Made by a program: the position numbers and the translations under genes. Below, piece by piece: positions 9,034 to 19,412 of a stretch of 47,931 nucleotides of DNA. This DNA comes from Candidatus Burarchaeum sp. Its GTDB lineage: Archaea; Micrarchaeota; Micrarchaeia; Burarchaeales; Burarchaeaceae. How positions within the stretch are numbered: position 1 is the first letter of the stretch; each line of letters begins with the position of its first letter. The notes below the pieces were generated by a model that saw only the letters and a list, made by a program, of their open reading frames with translations, was not told where the DNA came from and did no database searches. The stretch is from contig NZ_JAUSNF010000009.1 of assembly GCF_030646255.1 (NCBI RefSeq), positions 1 to 47,931 of the forward strand, read 5' to 3'.

Positions 9034-10260
9034 ATGGTCGCGGTGCTTCATGAGCGCATCAACGGGCAGCCTCTGCGCGAAGCCCTCAATGTCCAGCGGG
9101 CTAATTTTGATTCTTTGAAGCCGCCAGAGCGGAAAGCATTTATACGGGCGGCGGCAGGCGTTAAGCAAAACTCTCCGTTTTATAGGGCTTTATGCAGCGG
9201 GGAATCGCGCACAAACGCAACAGGCAAGCTTGCGCACGAGCCTGCTGTTGACGAGCTTGCGCCCGTAACCTCGGGCGGCGGAATTGCGCGCGGACATGCG
9301 ACTGATGAATTTGCGCACACGGCTGCGGCTGGCGAAACCTATCTAAGGACAATAATCGCACTCGAACATTCCTGGGGCTGGGCAGTCGACACTGGATTTG
9401 AAATCCCAAAGGCTATTGCCGTTGAATGCGCCAGGCGCCTCGGCGGGGATGCGTTTGCATCATTGGTCGAAGTAAGCACAGCCCGAGAATCGGAGTTTCC
9501 TTCTGCAGTTGAGCTTATGCCCGAGTACCACAAGGTCGTCAAGGCAGTGCCACCTTCCCTTCTCACGGCCTCTCCAAAACTCAAGGAACTGGTTGCCTTA
9601 GCATTTAATGCGCGTGCCCGTGCAATTTATGATTGCGGACATTACGGATGGGCCATACTCGAGCTCAACAAGGCCCTCAAGCTCGCGCTTCACGGCCCTC
9701 CTTTCCCCGACCTTTCCAATGCGGAAAGCACTTTTGCCCTATATGCGCACAAGGCGCAGATACAAATAAACCTAGCGGATTATGAGGGCGCCATGATGAG
9801 CATTGAGAAGGCATTTGAAAAGGACCCTGATGGAAAAATAGCCGAGCCGCATATCTTCGCTTTCGCACATTACCTGAAGGCCAACATCATAGCCGCATTA
9901 GGTTTTCCGCCTGAGGACAGCCTTTTGGAATTCGATGCCGCATTAAAAGCGGATCCAAACTACCCAGAAGCCCTTGTGATGCGTGCATGCACTAACTGCC
10001 GCATTGCAGACAATGCGCAAGGGCCGCACGATGTTGAACTGCTGCTGGAAGGCGCGATGCGGGACGCTGAAAAGGCGCTTGAGCTCGACCCGGAGAATAA
10101 ACAGGCGCAGAGGCTCAAAGAAGGCCTGCGCAAATACAGCGAGCTTCCGCAAGACACGCGCGGTTCGCCTCTTAACATCATAGTTCATGCGCTTTCGGAC
10201 GTGTTTCAGGAGCTCCTTCCATATCTCGAGCCTCCTTCCCTTGAGCTAGGTTCCAATTGA
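9034..10260 (+). CDS. TPR-repeat-containing protein
   Basis: 408 aa; repeated A/L/Y-rich helices (YGWAILELNKALKLAL..., YEGAMMSIEKAFEKDP..., AMRDAEKALELDPENKQAQRL). Confidence 0.7.
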   Translation: MVAVLHERINGQPLREALNVQRANFDSLKPPERKAFIRAAAGVKQNSPFYRALCSGESRTNATGKLAHEPAVDELAPVTSGGGIARGHATDEFAHTAAAGETYLRTIIALEHSWGWAVDTGFEIPKAIAVECARRLGGDAFASLVEVSTARESEFPSAVELMPEYHKVVKAVPPSLLTASPKLKELVALAFNARARAIYDCGHYGWAILELNKALKLALHGPPFPDLSNAESTFALYAHKAQIQINLADYEGAMMSIEKAFEKDPDGKIAEPHIFAFAHYLKANIIAALGFPPEDSLLEFDAALKADPNYPEALVMRACTNCRIADNAQGPHDVELLLEGAMRDAEKALELDPENKQAQRLKEGLRKYSELPQDTRGSPLNIIVHALSDVFQELLPYLEPPSLELGSN

Positions 10261-10312
10261 CCAGCACGCCAGCCTGCAATCCTTTTATTAACTTCAATCC
10301 AGATTTTCCATC

Positions 10313-10816
10313 ATGTCAAACTGCACGCGCTGCGGGAGCGAGACAGAATCCTGGGACGGTAATTATTTCTCCCGCGGAATGATGTGCATAACCTGCTATT
10401 CCGAGAGCGGCAGGAGGCAGGATGAGAAGACTTCAATCTGCACGCGCTGCGGCCTGCGCATCGCCCCCACGGATGCGAACCTGAAGCTCGGCCGCACTTT
10501 GTGCAAATCCTGCTATGAGGAAACGCTGAAGGAGCAGCGCGAGCACTACTGCGCCTCGTGCCGCAAGCTGATAGAGGGCGCGAGCTTCGAAAGGCCCGAC
10601 GGCTCGCGGCTCTGCCTGACATGCATGCAGGGCCAGTCGCCCTTCGGCGGGGGCAGGCAGGCCATCCGCACATGCGATAAGTGCGGCAAAATGTCAGTCG
10701 TGCACTATATCACGAGCGACGGCCAGAGCCTCTGCCCGAACTGCGCGCCCTCTGCGCACACAAGCAAGGGTCTGCTCCGCTCGCTCATGAATGGGCTGGC
10801 GCGGCTGCGGCGCTAG
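10313..10816 (+). CDS. Multi-zinc-finger protein with four CxxC...CxxC modules (LIM-like)
   Basis: CTRCG..CITC, CTRCG..CKSC, CASCR..CLTC, CDKCG..CPNC in 167 aa. Confidence 0.75.
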   Translation: MSNCTRCGSETESWDGNYFSRGMMCITCYSESGRRQDEKTSICTRCGLRIAPTDANLKLGRTLCKSCYEETLKEQREHYCASCRKLIEGASFERPDGSRLCLTCMQGQSPFGGGRQAIRTCDKCGKMSVVHYITSDGQSLCPNCAPSAHTSKGLLRSLMNGLARLRR

Positions 10817-10884
10817 TTCTTCTTAGGTAGCACTCGCAACGCTAAGTTTTCTTAGGCCGCACGCAGTTCAGCTTTTTTTCTTGC

Positions 10885-11292
10885 CTAAGCCGCACTCGCG
10901 CCCGCGCCGCTCTTCTCGAGCCTTATGCGCGGAGGGATGAGGGGCGGCTGCAAATTCACGACGCGCGCCATCAAAGTTCCATGCGCGCCGCACGCGAAGT
11001 TGATGTTGTTGAGCACTTCCTCGGCAAACGCGTCCTCGAGCTTCTTCTTTGTCTTCCAGCCCCTAATAATCTCGTCCCGCGCCTTCTTCTCATCCTCGAC
11101 AAACAATATTCCTGTAATCAGGAGCATGCCCACCTTCTCAGCATAGTCTGCACGGTAGGTGAAGTGTATCTCGATGAGCCCGGCCTCCTCCTTCAACTCA
11201 GTAATCGCCATATTTATGCCGATGCCGCTCGGCATCTCGTTCTTGTCGCGCGTTATTTCCGCCTTCACAATCCGCATACCCGTTATTGCCAT
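10885..11292 (-). CDS. Hypothetical protein, possibly SecB-like fold
   Basis: 135 aa; ...GILFVEDEKKARDEIIRGWKTKKKL...VNLQPPLIPPRIRL. Confidence 0.5.
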   Translation of the reverse strand: MAITGMRIVKAEITRDKNEMPSGIGINMAITELKEEAGLIEIHFTYRADYAEKVGMLLITGILFVEDEKKARDEIIRGWKTKKKLEDAFAEEVLNNINFACGAHGTLMARVVNLQPPLIPPRIRLEKSGAGASAA

Positions 11293-11330
11293 TCAAAACA
11301 CCTCTATTGTGATTCACTTATCATTCGCGC

Positions 11331-11996
11331 CTAGAACTCGAACTCATCCCCAGGCTCCATGACTATGACCTTCGCCTTCTTAACGTCGCGCCTGAACTCA
11401 TCAACATCCTGCATTATCCTGTCATTCGTATTGTAGTGCATCGGCACGGCATACTTCACATTCATCTCGTTGCACGCGGTCGAGGCCGCAAAAGTGTCCA
11501 TAGTGTAAGAGCCCCCGATGGGCAGGAGCGCAATGTCCGCGGAAATGTCCTTCATATCCCTGTACTCGTACGTGTCGCCTGCAAAATATATGCTCTGGCC
11601 GCCCTTCGAGAGCTTGAAGCCGACAGGATATGCCGACTGAGGGTGCACCGCCTTCACCACCTCGACGTTCAGGCCCTTTATTTCAAAACTGTCGCCCTCC
11701 TTCACGTCCACCGTGCGCCTGTCGCTCAGCCCTAGCTTCGCGAGCACGGGCTTCGGCGCAACTACCTGGGCGTGCGTGCGCTCCACAATTTCCTGTATGG
11801 CTGGCACGTCGCAATGGTCCGCATGCTCGTGGCTCACGAACAGGAAGTCGCACTCCCTTACCTCGCCGGGCGCCATGGCGGCCGGTATGAGCCTCGGCCT
11901 GCCCGCGGCGTCATTATTGAAGAACGGGTCCATGTACATGACCAGGCCGCCCAGCTCGACCTTAAAGCACGAGTGTCCGACATATGTAAGCTTCAT
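11331..11996 (-). CDS. UPF0173 metal-dependent hydrolase (metallo-beta-lactamase fold)
   Basis: MKLTYVGHSCFKVE..., SHEHADHCD, PMHYNT. Confidence 0.92.
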   Translation of the reverse strand: MKLTYVGHSCFKVELGGLVMYMDPFFNNDAAGRPRLIPAAMAPGEVRECDFLFVSHEHADHCDVPAIQEIVERTHAQVVAPKPVLAKLGLSDRRTVDVKEGDSFEIKGLNVEVVKAVHPQSAYPVGFKLSKGGQSIYFAGDTYEYRDMKDISADIALLPIGGSYTMDTFAASTACNEMNVKYAVPMHYNTNDRIMQDVDEFRRDVKKAKVIVMEPGDEFEF

Positions 11997-12049
11997 AGTC
12001 GTAAATTACCTATTCAGCTTTAAAAAGATTCACGAGCCAACTCTCTGCC

Positions 12050-12877
12050 ATGAAGCTCTCGTTTGTGCTGTTTGGCCTGCTGTTCGGCCTTCTGCTGTTT
12101 TCGGCGAGCGCAAGCGCCTCCTTCCAGCAGGTCTACCACAAATTCGACATGACTCTGAACGACGATGGGACGGCGCGCGTGCTCGAGGAATACGAGTTCT
12201 ATATGGACTCGAACGAGTCCTCGAACTTCTATGACCAGGTGATGTCGCTGCAGGACATCTCAGCATGGAAGAACGTCACTGCACTCGAGAGCCTGCGCAT
12301 CCACATGGACTCGAAGTTCGTGAAGCTCGAGAATTTCCGCATACGCGCCGAGCGCAGGCAGGGCTGCAATCCCTGGACCGGCACATGCTATGGAATAGTC
12401 CGGGTAGAGTACACTGCCTCCAACGTCGAGCCGGGCAGCTTCGTGCGCATAGAGCAGTCCAAGCCGCGCACCTACAATTACACGCTCAACCCGCGCGCCC
12501 TTTCTTTCGAGACCTCAGAGACCGGTGACGTGGCGCTGCCTGCGGGCACTGACGTCAAAATCAAAATTCCAGCCGATGCATGCATCACGCGCCTCAATCC
12601 CTTCCCTGAATATTTCACGAACACCGCACTGCCCCTCTGCGGAGTTTCCGAGCTTAGCTGGTCCGGTCCTTCGGTGCTCGCACGCTTCGATCTGAGTTTT
12701 GTGCGCGAGGACGCGCTTGAAACCGAGGTAATACAATTCTTCCGGAATGCGCAGCGCGGGCTGGTGGATTTCATAAATTCAACGCAGGGGCTTGTCGTGC
12801 TCGTGATGGCCGGAGTAGCCCTCTGCTCCCTCGTGCTCCTGCGGCATTACCAGGACACCCAGAAGGAATCGAAATGA
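12050..12877 (+). CDS. Hypothetical secreted/membrane protein with C-terminal TM
   Basis: 275 aa; signal peptide and LVVLVMAGVALCSLVLL near C-terminus. Confidence 0.6.
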   Translation: MKLSFVLFGLLFGLLLFSASASASFQQVYHKFDMTLNDDGTARVLEEYEFYMDSNESSNFYDQVMSLQDISAWKNVTALESLRIHMDSKFVKLENFRIRAERRQGCNPWTGTCYGIVRVEYTASNVEPGSFVRIEQSKPRTYNYTLNPRALSFETSETGDVALPAGTDVKIKIPADACITRLNPFPEYFTNTALPLCGVSELSWSGPSVLARFDLSFVREDALETEVIQFFRNAQRGLVDFINSTQGLVVLVMAGVALCSLVLLRHYQDTQKESK

Positions 12878-12910
12878 TTCGGCTTTCGCCGTTCTCTAGC
12901 TGTGATTGAA

Positions 12911-14314
12911 ATGCATGAACACGAAATCCTGATACTTAATGCCCTCGACTCGCTTTCAAAAGGCAGCCCGCACGTTTCGGAGTTCAAGCTTGAAACGATT
13001 TCCGAGCGTTCCAGCTTGCCGCTTGATTCCGTGCGCAAAGCGGCGGGTTTGCTCGCGGATAGGCACTATGTTAATGTCCATGAACGCCTTGGGGCATACC
13101 ACACCTCTCCGAGCGCGGAGGGCTCGCGCTTCCTGAAGGACGGCTTTCCCGAGGAGCGGCTCGTGAAAAAGCTTGAGGAAAAAGGCGGCCATGCAGCCAT
13201 GTCTGAGTTGGATGACGAGGAAAAGCGCGTGGGGCTGGGCTGGGCCAAGAAGAACGGATGGGTTGAACTCAGCGGCGGGGAGCTGCACCTGAAGGAAAAG
13301 CCCGTGCTCGCCTCTTATGTGCAAAGAAACCTACTGCAAAAAATTTCAACCAGCAATTCCGTGGCCGCCAGCGAACTCGATGCCGCAAAGCTCCTTCTCT
13401 CGCGCAGCCTCATAAGCGAGCCGAAGCCCGAGAAATCCCACTCACTTGCAATTACAAAAGCAGGCCTTGATGCCCTGGGCGCAGGCCTCAGGCCTTCTTA
13501 CAACCTCACCGCGCCCACGAGCCGCGCCTACCCTGCCAAGCTGCACCCCGTGCAGCGCAGCGCGGACCGGATACGCCAAATATTCTTTGAGCTCGGCTTC
13601 GAGGAGATACGCGGGTCCGCGGTCGAGAGCGCGTTCTGGAATTTTGACGCTCTCTTCCAGCCGCAGGATCATCCCGCGCGCGAACTGGCCGACACGTTCT
13701 ACCTCGAGGGCGAGGAGCCCCTGCCCAAGGGCGAGGTTGTCGAGCGCGTGAAGAAGGCGCACCAGCAGAACTGGAAGTACAAGTGGGACGAGGCATTCGC
13801 GCGCAAGCGCGTGCTCCGCACGCACACCACCGCGGTCTCGGCGCGCTACCTGGACAAGAGCATGCGCGAGAAGCGCGAGTCCGCGAAATATTTCTGCGTA
13901 GGCCGCGTGTACCGCAACGAGGTGGTGGACTTCAAGCACCTCGCGGAATTCTACCAGATTGACGGCATTGTGCTCTGGGAGAAGGCAACTTTCGCAGACC
14001 TGCTCGGCCTTCTGCGCGAGTTCTACCGCAAGCTCGGGTTTGAAAAAATACGCTTCAGGCCTTCATACTTCCCATACACCGAGCCCTCGCTCGAGGTCGA
14101 GGTTTACTTCGAGCAGAAAAAGGCGTGGCTCGAGCTCGGAGGCGCGGGCATCTTCAGGCCCGAAGTGTGCCTGCCTCTCTGGGGCAAATATCCTGTGCTC
14201 GCCTGGGGCCTTTCGCTCGAGCGCCCCATCATGCTCGCGAATGACGTCGAGGACATCCGCTCGCTCTACAGGAATGACATGGGCTGGCTGAGGGACTTCA
14301 AGCTGAAGCAGTAG
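12911..14314 (+). CDS. pheS: Phenylalanyl-tRNA synthetase alpha subunit
   Basis: Class II aaRS core: HPVQRSADRIRQIFFELGFEEI, WNFDALFQPQDHPARE, LRTHTTAVSAR, EVCLPLWGKYPVLAWGLSLERPIM. Confidence 0.96.
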   Translation: MHEHEILILNALDSLSKGSPHVSEFKLETISERSSLPLDSVRKAAGLLADRHYVNVHERLGAYHTSPSAEGSRFLKDGFPEERLVKKLEEKGGHAAMSELDDEEKRVGLGWAKKNGWVELSGGELHLKEKPVLASYVQRNLLQKISTSNSVAASELDAAKLLLSRSLISEPKPEKSHSLAITKAGLDALGAGLRPSYNLTAPTSRAYPAKLHPVQRSADRIRQIFFELGFEEIRGSAVESAFWNFDALFQPQDHPARELADTFYLEGEEPLPKGEVVERVKKAHQQNWKYKWDEAFARKRVLRTHTTAVSARYLDKSMREKRESAKYFCVGRVYRNEVVDFKHLAEFYQIDGIVLWEKATFADLLGLLREFYRKLGFEKIRFRPSYFPYTEPSLEVEVYFEQKKAWLELGGAGIFRPEVCLPLWGKYPVLAWGLSLERPIMLANDVEDIRSLYRNDMGWLRDFKLKQ

Positions 14315-14344
14315 TGTGGTATTGTGTAGCTGTGTTGTGTTACT

Positions 14345-15928
14345 ATGGCCTCTGTAATATTCGATGAAAAGGAATTGTGCGGGCTCATGGGCAGGAAGCT
14401 GCCTGCAGCCGAGCTGCGCGAGCGCATAGACATGCTCGGCATGCCCGTTGACGCATATGACGGCGGCAAGTTCTCGCTCGACATCACGCCCAACCGCACC
14501 GACCTGCTCAGCGTGGAGGGCATGGCCCGCGCGCTCGCCAGCTTTACAGGCGTGAAGAAGGGCCTGCGCGACTACGATGCAGAGTCCAGCGGCATGAAGC
14601 TTGAAATAGACCGGAGCGTGCGCGGCGCGCGGCCCTACATAGTAATGGCATATGTAAAGGATGCGAACCTCACCGAGGAACTTTTGCTCTCGCTCATAAG
14701 CATACAGGAAAAGATACACGACACTTTCGGCAGGCACCGCCGCAAGGTTTCAATAGGCCTGCATGATGCTGACAAGGTCAGCGCTCCCTTTACCTACAAG
14801 GCAGTGAAGGAATTCACGTTTACGCCGCTCGATTTCGACAGGCCCATGACTATTGCGCAAATTTTGAAAGAGCATCCGAAAGGCAAGGACTATGCGCACC
14901 TCGTGCAGCCCGGCAAATACCCGATGCTGCTCGACAGCAATGCCGAAGTGCTCTCCTTCCCGCCCATCATCAACGGCACAATCACAATGCTCACGCCCCA
15001 GACAAAGAATTTACTCATCGACGTTACCGGCACCTCTGAGTGGGCTATTAGAGATGCGCTCAATGTGCTCTGCTGCCTGCTCGCAGACCGCGGCGCGCAA
15101 ATCTTCACAGTTGAAACCACTGACGGCACAACGCCAGACCTTGCGCCGCGCTCGATGAAATTCGACTACAAGAAATGCAACAGGCTGCTGGGCCTTGCGC
15201 TGACCGAAGCAGAAACAGCCGAGCTTCTCTCGCGCATGGGCCACGAGTACAAGGCGGGCACAGTGCGCAGCCCGTGCTACCGCGCAGACCTTTTGCACTG
15301 GGTCGACCTTGCGGAAGACGTTGCAATTGCGTTCGACTACAACAAGCTGCCGCAGACCCTTCCCTCATTCTCGTCAATTGCAAAGCCCCTGCCCGACCTT
15401 TCGGAAGTGCGCGAGGCCATGCTCGGCCTTGGCTATTCACAGGCCATAAGCTGGACGCTCACAAATACAGAGCTGAATTTCTCCAGGCTCGGCCTCAAGC
15501 CCGCGCCCATGGCATCTGCCATCAACCCGCTCACAACGGACTTCACCTCCATGCGCACCCACCTCCTGCCTTCGCTCCTCTCAATACTTTCGCAGAACAC
15601 GCACCACCCAATGCCCCAGCGCATATTCGAGCTCGGCCTTGTCTATGATGCACAGGGTCGCGAGTCAAGCGAGCTTGCATCTGCAAGCGAGCATGCGGGC
15701 GCAAGCTTCAGCGAGGCCAAGAGCTCGCTCGAGGCCCTTTTGGCCGAGATGAACATTCAGTGCAAGCTCGTGCCCAAGGACTTCCCCTTCCTCGCGCCCG
15801 GCCGCTCGTGCGCCGTGATGCACAACAGCAAGGAAGTCGGTCATGTGGGCGAGCTCGCTGAAGAAGTGAGGCGCAACTTCGGCCTCGAGCTTCCAGTAGC
15901 CGTCTTCTCATTAAGGTTATGGCAATGA
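14345..15928 (+). CDS. pheT: Phenylalanyl-tRNA synthetase beta subunit (archaeal type)
   Basis: FSLDITPNRTDLLSVEGMARAL..., B3/4, B5 and core domains; directly after pheS. Confidence 0.96.
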   Translation: MASVIFDEKELCGLMGRKLPAAELRERIDMLGMPVDAYDGGKFSLDITPNRTDLLSVEGMARALASFTGVKKGLRDYDAESSGMKLEIDRSVRGARPYIVMAYVKDANLTEELLLSLISIQEKIHDTFGRHRRKVSIGLHDADKVSAPFTYKAVKEFTFTPLDFDRPMTIAQILKEHPKGKDYAHLVQPGKYPMLLDSNAEVLSFPPIINGTITMLTPQTKNLLIDVTGTSEWAIRDALNVLCCLLADRGAQIFTVETTDGTTPDLAPRSMKFDYKKCNRLLGLALTEAETAELLSRMGHEYKAGTVRSPCYRADLLHWVDLAEDVAIAFDYNKLPQTLPSFSSIAKPLPDLSEVREAMLGLGYSQAISWTLTNTELNFSRLGLKPAPMASAINPLTTDFTSMRTHLLPSLLSILSQNTHHPMPQRIFELGLVYDAQGRESSELASASEHAGASFSEAKSSLEALLAEMNIQCKLVPKDFPFLAPGRSCAVMHNSKEVGHVGELAEEVRRNFGLELPVAVFSLRLWQ

Positions 15929-15959
15929 TTTTCAATGCGCAGGGTGCGGGGCTGGGCGC

Positions 15960-16247
15960 ATGATTCTGTGCCATCTTATTGCACGCGGAAACGTCCAGGG
16001 CGTCAACTACCGCTCCTTCGTGCGCCAGCAGGCGCTCGCGCTCGGCGTGAAGGGCTATGTGAAGAACCTGCCAGACGGCTCGGTTGAGATAGTGGCGGAA
16101 GTTGAGTCAAAGGAAGCGCTCGAGCGCTTTAAGGCAGCCGTATCACGAAAGGCAAAGGACTGGGGGCCGCATGTGGCGGAACTGTCCGTGGTGCGCGAGG
16201 CCGAGAACACGGGGCCAGCCTATGCCTCCTTCGAGGTGGCCCGCTAG
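15960..16247 (+). CDS. Acylphosphatase
   Basis: GNVQGVNYRSFVRQQALALGVKGYVKNLPDGSVEIVAEV. Confidence 0.93.
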   Translation: MILCHLIARGNVQGVNYRSFVRQQALALGVKGYVKNLPDGSVEIVAEVESKEALERFKAAVSRKAKDWGPHVAELSVVREAENTGPAYASFEVAR

Positions 16248-16336
16248 CCGCACGTCGAAGCAGCGACGGAAAAGTGCGGGATTTAAATAGGGGAAAATCC
16301 ATAATAAAACCTAATTCCAATAGGATAGGTGATATA

Positions 16337-16903
16337 ATGACGATGAAAAACATGAATACTAATGCATCCAAGCAGAGCGGCATAAAGCCATTCGGAGTAA
16401 GAGTTCGCAATGCTGCCCTCTTTATTGGTACTTTAACTACTTTCGTAGTTGGCGCACACTGCATACAAAATCACATACAAAATCAAAGACCGATTACTGA
16501 CGGGCCTGTACCTCTGGCAATCTCTGCCCCTCCTAGGGAAAATTCTTACGACTCAGAGCTGACTAAGGACTGGAATGCCATGTTAAACAAGCCGTCCGAG
16601 GAGCACCGTGCCGAGATGGTCAAGGACTGGACAGCCAACGATTGCGCGTTCCTGAAAGAAAAGCTGTGCATTTACGAGCACCCATATACTGCAAAGAACA
16701 AGAAAATAGCAGGGGTCATAGACAAGGCAAACAAGCTCGGCATCTTCGTCAACAACCCAGAAATCTTCCAATATATAACTGCCTATCTTGATATTGACCC
16801 TAAGTTTTTGATAACAAAAGCTAGCGGGCATGCAACTGTAATGGATGGATTGAAGTTTGCCATCACTCAGGCAGAAATTCAGGCAATAGCTAGGCAGAAC
16901 TAA
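16337..16903 (+). CDS. Hypothetical protein with N-terminal TM
   Basis: ORF from 16274, ATG at 16337 preferred; TM NAALFIGTLTTFVVGA. Confidence 0.55.
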   Translation: MTMKNMNTNASKQSGIKPFGVRVRNAALFIGTLTTFVVGAHCIQNHIQNQRPITDGPVPLAISAPPRENSYDSELTKDWNAMLNKPSEEHRAEMVKDWTANDCAFLKEKLCIYEHPYTAKNKKIAGVIDKANKLGIFVNNPEIFQYITAYLDIDPKFLITKASGHATVMDGLKFAITQAEIQAIARQN

Positions 16904-16966
16904 TGCCTTATTGAAACCCCTGAGCCGGCCGCATGCCCCGCATCCCTTGCTTATGCGGCACCGCTT

Positions 16967-18190
16967 TCACTCATACCTCAGGGCATCCACTGCCTGCAGC
17001 TCAGACGCCCTGCGAGCAGGGAAATAGCCCGCAACCGTTCCAACGCCCACTGAGAAGAGCAGCGCAAAGGCGCAGAGCTCGAAGGTGACGCTGCTCGGCA
17101 CCCCGACTGCCCCAAGCCCTGCCGAGATGAGCACGCCCAGCGCAATGCCTATCAGCCCGCCTCCCAGCCCTATGATGCCAGCCTCCATTACAAAAATTTC
17201 CAGTATAATGCTTCTCCTCGCACCCACGGCCTTCAATATGCCAATCTCCCTAGTCCTTTCCATCACGCTCATGAACATCGTGTTCGCTATGCCTATCCCG
17301 CCCACGAGCAGGGATATGGCTGCAACCCCGCCGAGGAACGTGGCAAGCAATCCCGTAATCACACCTATTTGGTCCATTATGCTCTTTGACGTCATCACCG
17401 TGTAGTCCTTGTCATCTTCCTTCACCTTCCTCTTCGCCATCAGGCGCTGGTCAAGCCTATCGGCAACTACCTCCGTGTCCGCGCCCTTCTGCGTCCTTGC
17501 CCAGATGAACGTGACCTCCTTGCTCCCGACGCTTGTGCCCAGGATGTCGCGCACATTCTGCAGCGGCACGTAGATATCCGAGTCATATCCGCCGCCCAGT
17601 GCGCTGCCCGAGGGCTTCATTATGCCAATCACCCTGTATCTCTCGCCCGCAATGCTGATGCCCGTATTCAGGCCAATGCTCTCGCCGAACATGTCCTTTG
17701 CAATAGCGCTGCCGATTACGAGCACGTGCGAATCGCCGGGCTTCAGCATCCTGCCCTCGCCCATCGGCAGCAGGTCCTCGACAGCCTTTGCATAAGTGTC
17801 CGTATCTACGCCGCTGATATACGTGCTGACATTCGTATTCTTGTAGCCAAGCGTAAGCTGCGCGACGAGGATGCTCGTGACACGCGACGGGTCCATTCCC
17901 GGCGTCCTCCTGATAACCTCAACATCATTGAGGTCAAGGCTGCCCGACATCGTGGCTCCGCCAGTGAGGCTTATCTGCGGAGTCACCATTATGCTGTCAG
18001 CCCCGAATGCCGCCAGCTCCTTTTTCACCGCGCCATCGAGCCCCTGCGCAATTGCTATGAGCGTGACTATTGCAGTTATGCCGATGATGATGCCCAGGAC
18101 AGTGAGCCAGCTGCGGAGCTGGCGATTCTTCAAATTAGCGAGAACGTAGAGAAACAAATCACGGTGCTTGTCAATTTTGATTTCACTCAT
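16967..18190 (-). CDS. ABC transporter permease (MacB/FtsX-like)
   Basis: NRQLRSWLTVLGIIIGITAIVTLIAIAQGL...; FtsX motif TMFMSVMERTREIGILKAVGARR. Confidence 0.93.
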   Translation of the reverse strand: MSEIKIDKHRDLFLYVLANLKNRQLRSWLTVLGIIIGITAIVTLIAIAQGLDGAVKKELAAFGADSIMVTPQISLTGGATMSGSLDLNDVEVIRRTPGMDPSRVTSILVAQLTLGYKNTNVSTYISGVDTDTYAKAVEDLLPMGEGRMLKPGDSHVLVIGSAIAKDMFGESIGLNTGISIAGERYRVIGIMKPSGSALGGGYDSDIYVPLQNVRDILGTSVGSKEVTFIWARTQKGADTEVVADRLDQRLMAKRKVKEDDKDYTVMTSKSIMDQIGVITGLLATFLGGVAAISLLVGGIGIANTMFMSVMERTREIGILKAVGARRSIILEIFVMEAGIIGLGGGLIGIALGVLISAGLGAVGVPSSVTFELCAFALLFSVGVGTVAGYFPARRASELQAVDALRYE

Positions 18191-19406
18191 ACCGCAACGC
18201 CTCAACTGCCTGCAATCTTGCCGCCCTCCTTGCAGGGAAAAATCCTGAAACCGCGCCTATAATGACTGCGAAAAGGAATCCGAAGAGCGCAAGCTGCGGG
18301 CTTATCTTGCTGGGCGCGCCGAACGCATTGATTATGACTGAGATGAGCAGCGCGAGCGCAAGCCCGATGAAGCCGCCTATTGCCCCTATGATTGAAGACT
18401 CGAGTATGAAAATTTCCATTATCGTATTCCGTCTGGCTCCAATGGCCTTCAAGACGCCAATCTCCCTCGTGCGCTCCATCACGCTCATGAACATCGTGTT
18501 CGCGACGCCGACAGCGCCCACGATAAGCGAAATTGCCGCAATGCCGCCTAGGAATGCAGTGAGAAGGCCCGTAATCATGCCCACCTGCTGCTGTATGGAT
18601 TCAATAGTGGTTATCGAGAAGTCCAGCTTGTCCGGCTTAACCTTCCTTTTCGCCATGAGCCTCTGCTCCAGCGCCTTGGCCACCTGGCCCGTGCTCTGCC
18701 CCTCAGCCGCCTTTGCCCATATCGCAGAAACCTCCCTTGCGCCCACAGTATCGCCCAGCAGCCTGCGCGCATCCTCCTCTGGAATAAGTATCTGTATCGG
18801 CGTGCCGCTCATGGCGCCCCCTGCGCTCTTCAGAATTCCGACAATGCGGAAGTCCTCTCCGCCTATTTTCATCTGGTAGCCGAGGTTCACCTTTTCCTTG
18901 AACAGGTTGTAGGCCGGGTCGTGGGCAAGCAGCACCACATGCGAATCGCCGGGCTTCAGCTTCCTCCCGCTCTCTATCTGCAGCAGGCCGCTCAGGACGC
19001 TGTTCTGGAACGTATCCGTATCAATGCCCACAACCCTGCTGCTCGCGTTCCTGTCCTTATACTGCAGGCTCATCATCCCGCCAACGCCATATGTAAGCGA
19101 GCTAGAGTCTATGCCGGGAGTGCCCTTAACTGTCTGCACGTCATTGAAAGTAAGGATGCCTGTGCGCGTGGGCGCGCTGCTCAGCCCTATGTTTATCCGG
19201 GGCGTGACAATGATGGTCTGCGAGCCGAATGCGTTCAGCTCGCTGTTTATGCTCTCGTTCAGCCCCTCGCCTATCGCTATCAGCGTTATGATTGCAGTTA
19301 TGCCGATGATGATGCCTAGTATGGTGAGCCAGCTGCGGAGCTGCCGGTTCCTGAGGTTCTCCATCACGTACCTCAGTATATCTTTGTGCATCGCAAACAC
19401 CGGCAA
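18183..19406 (-). CDS. ABC transporter permease (MacB/FtsX-like), tandem paralogue
   Basis: NRQLRSWLTILGIIIGITAIITLIAIGEGL...; high similarity to previous CDS. Confidence 0.93.
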   Translation of the reverse strand: MPVFAMHKDILRYVMENLRNRQLRSWLTILGIIIGITAIITLIAIGEGLNESINSELNAFGSQTIIVTPRINIGLSSAPTRTGILTFNDVQTVKGTPGIDSSSLTYGVGGMMSLQYKDRNASSRVVGIDTDTFQNSVLSGLLQIESGRKLKPGDSHVVLLAHDPAYNLFKEKVNLGYQMKIGGEDFRIVGILKSAGGAMSGTPIQILIPEEDARRLLGDTVGAREVSAIWAKAAEGQSTGQVAKALEQRLMAKRKVKPDKLDFSITTIESIQQQVGMITGLLTAFLGGIAAISLIVGAVGVANTMFMSVMERTREIGVLKAIGARRNTIMEIFILESSIIGAIGGFIGLALALLISVIINAFGAPSKISPQLALFGFLFAVIIGAVSGFFPARRAARLQAVEALRYE

Positions 19407-19412
19407 CCCGAA

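Noticed and set aside
10817-10884. Inverted repeat CTTAGGC...GCCTAAG with T-run
   Set aside because: Convergent-gene gap; most simply a terminator-like region, too weak to call
14294-14344. GT-rich stretch between pheS and pheT
   Set aside because: Short simple-sequence bias in an intergenic gap, no structure
14063-14737. 224-aa minus-strand ORF
   Set aside because: Antisense to pheS/pheT
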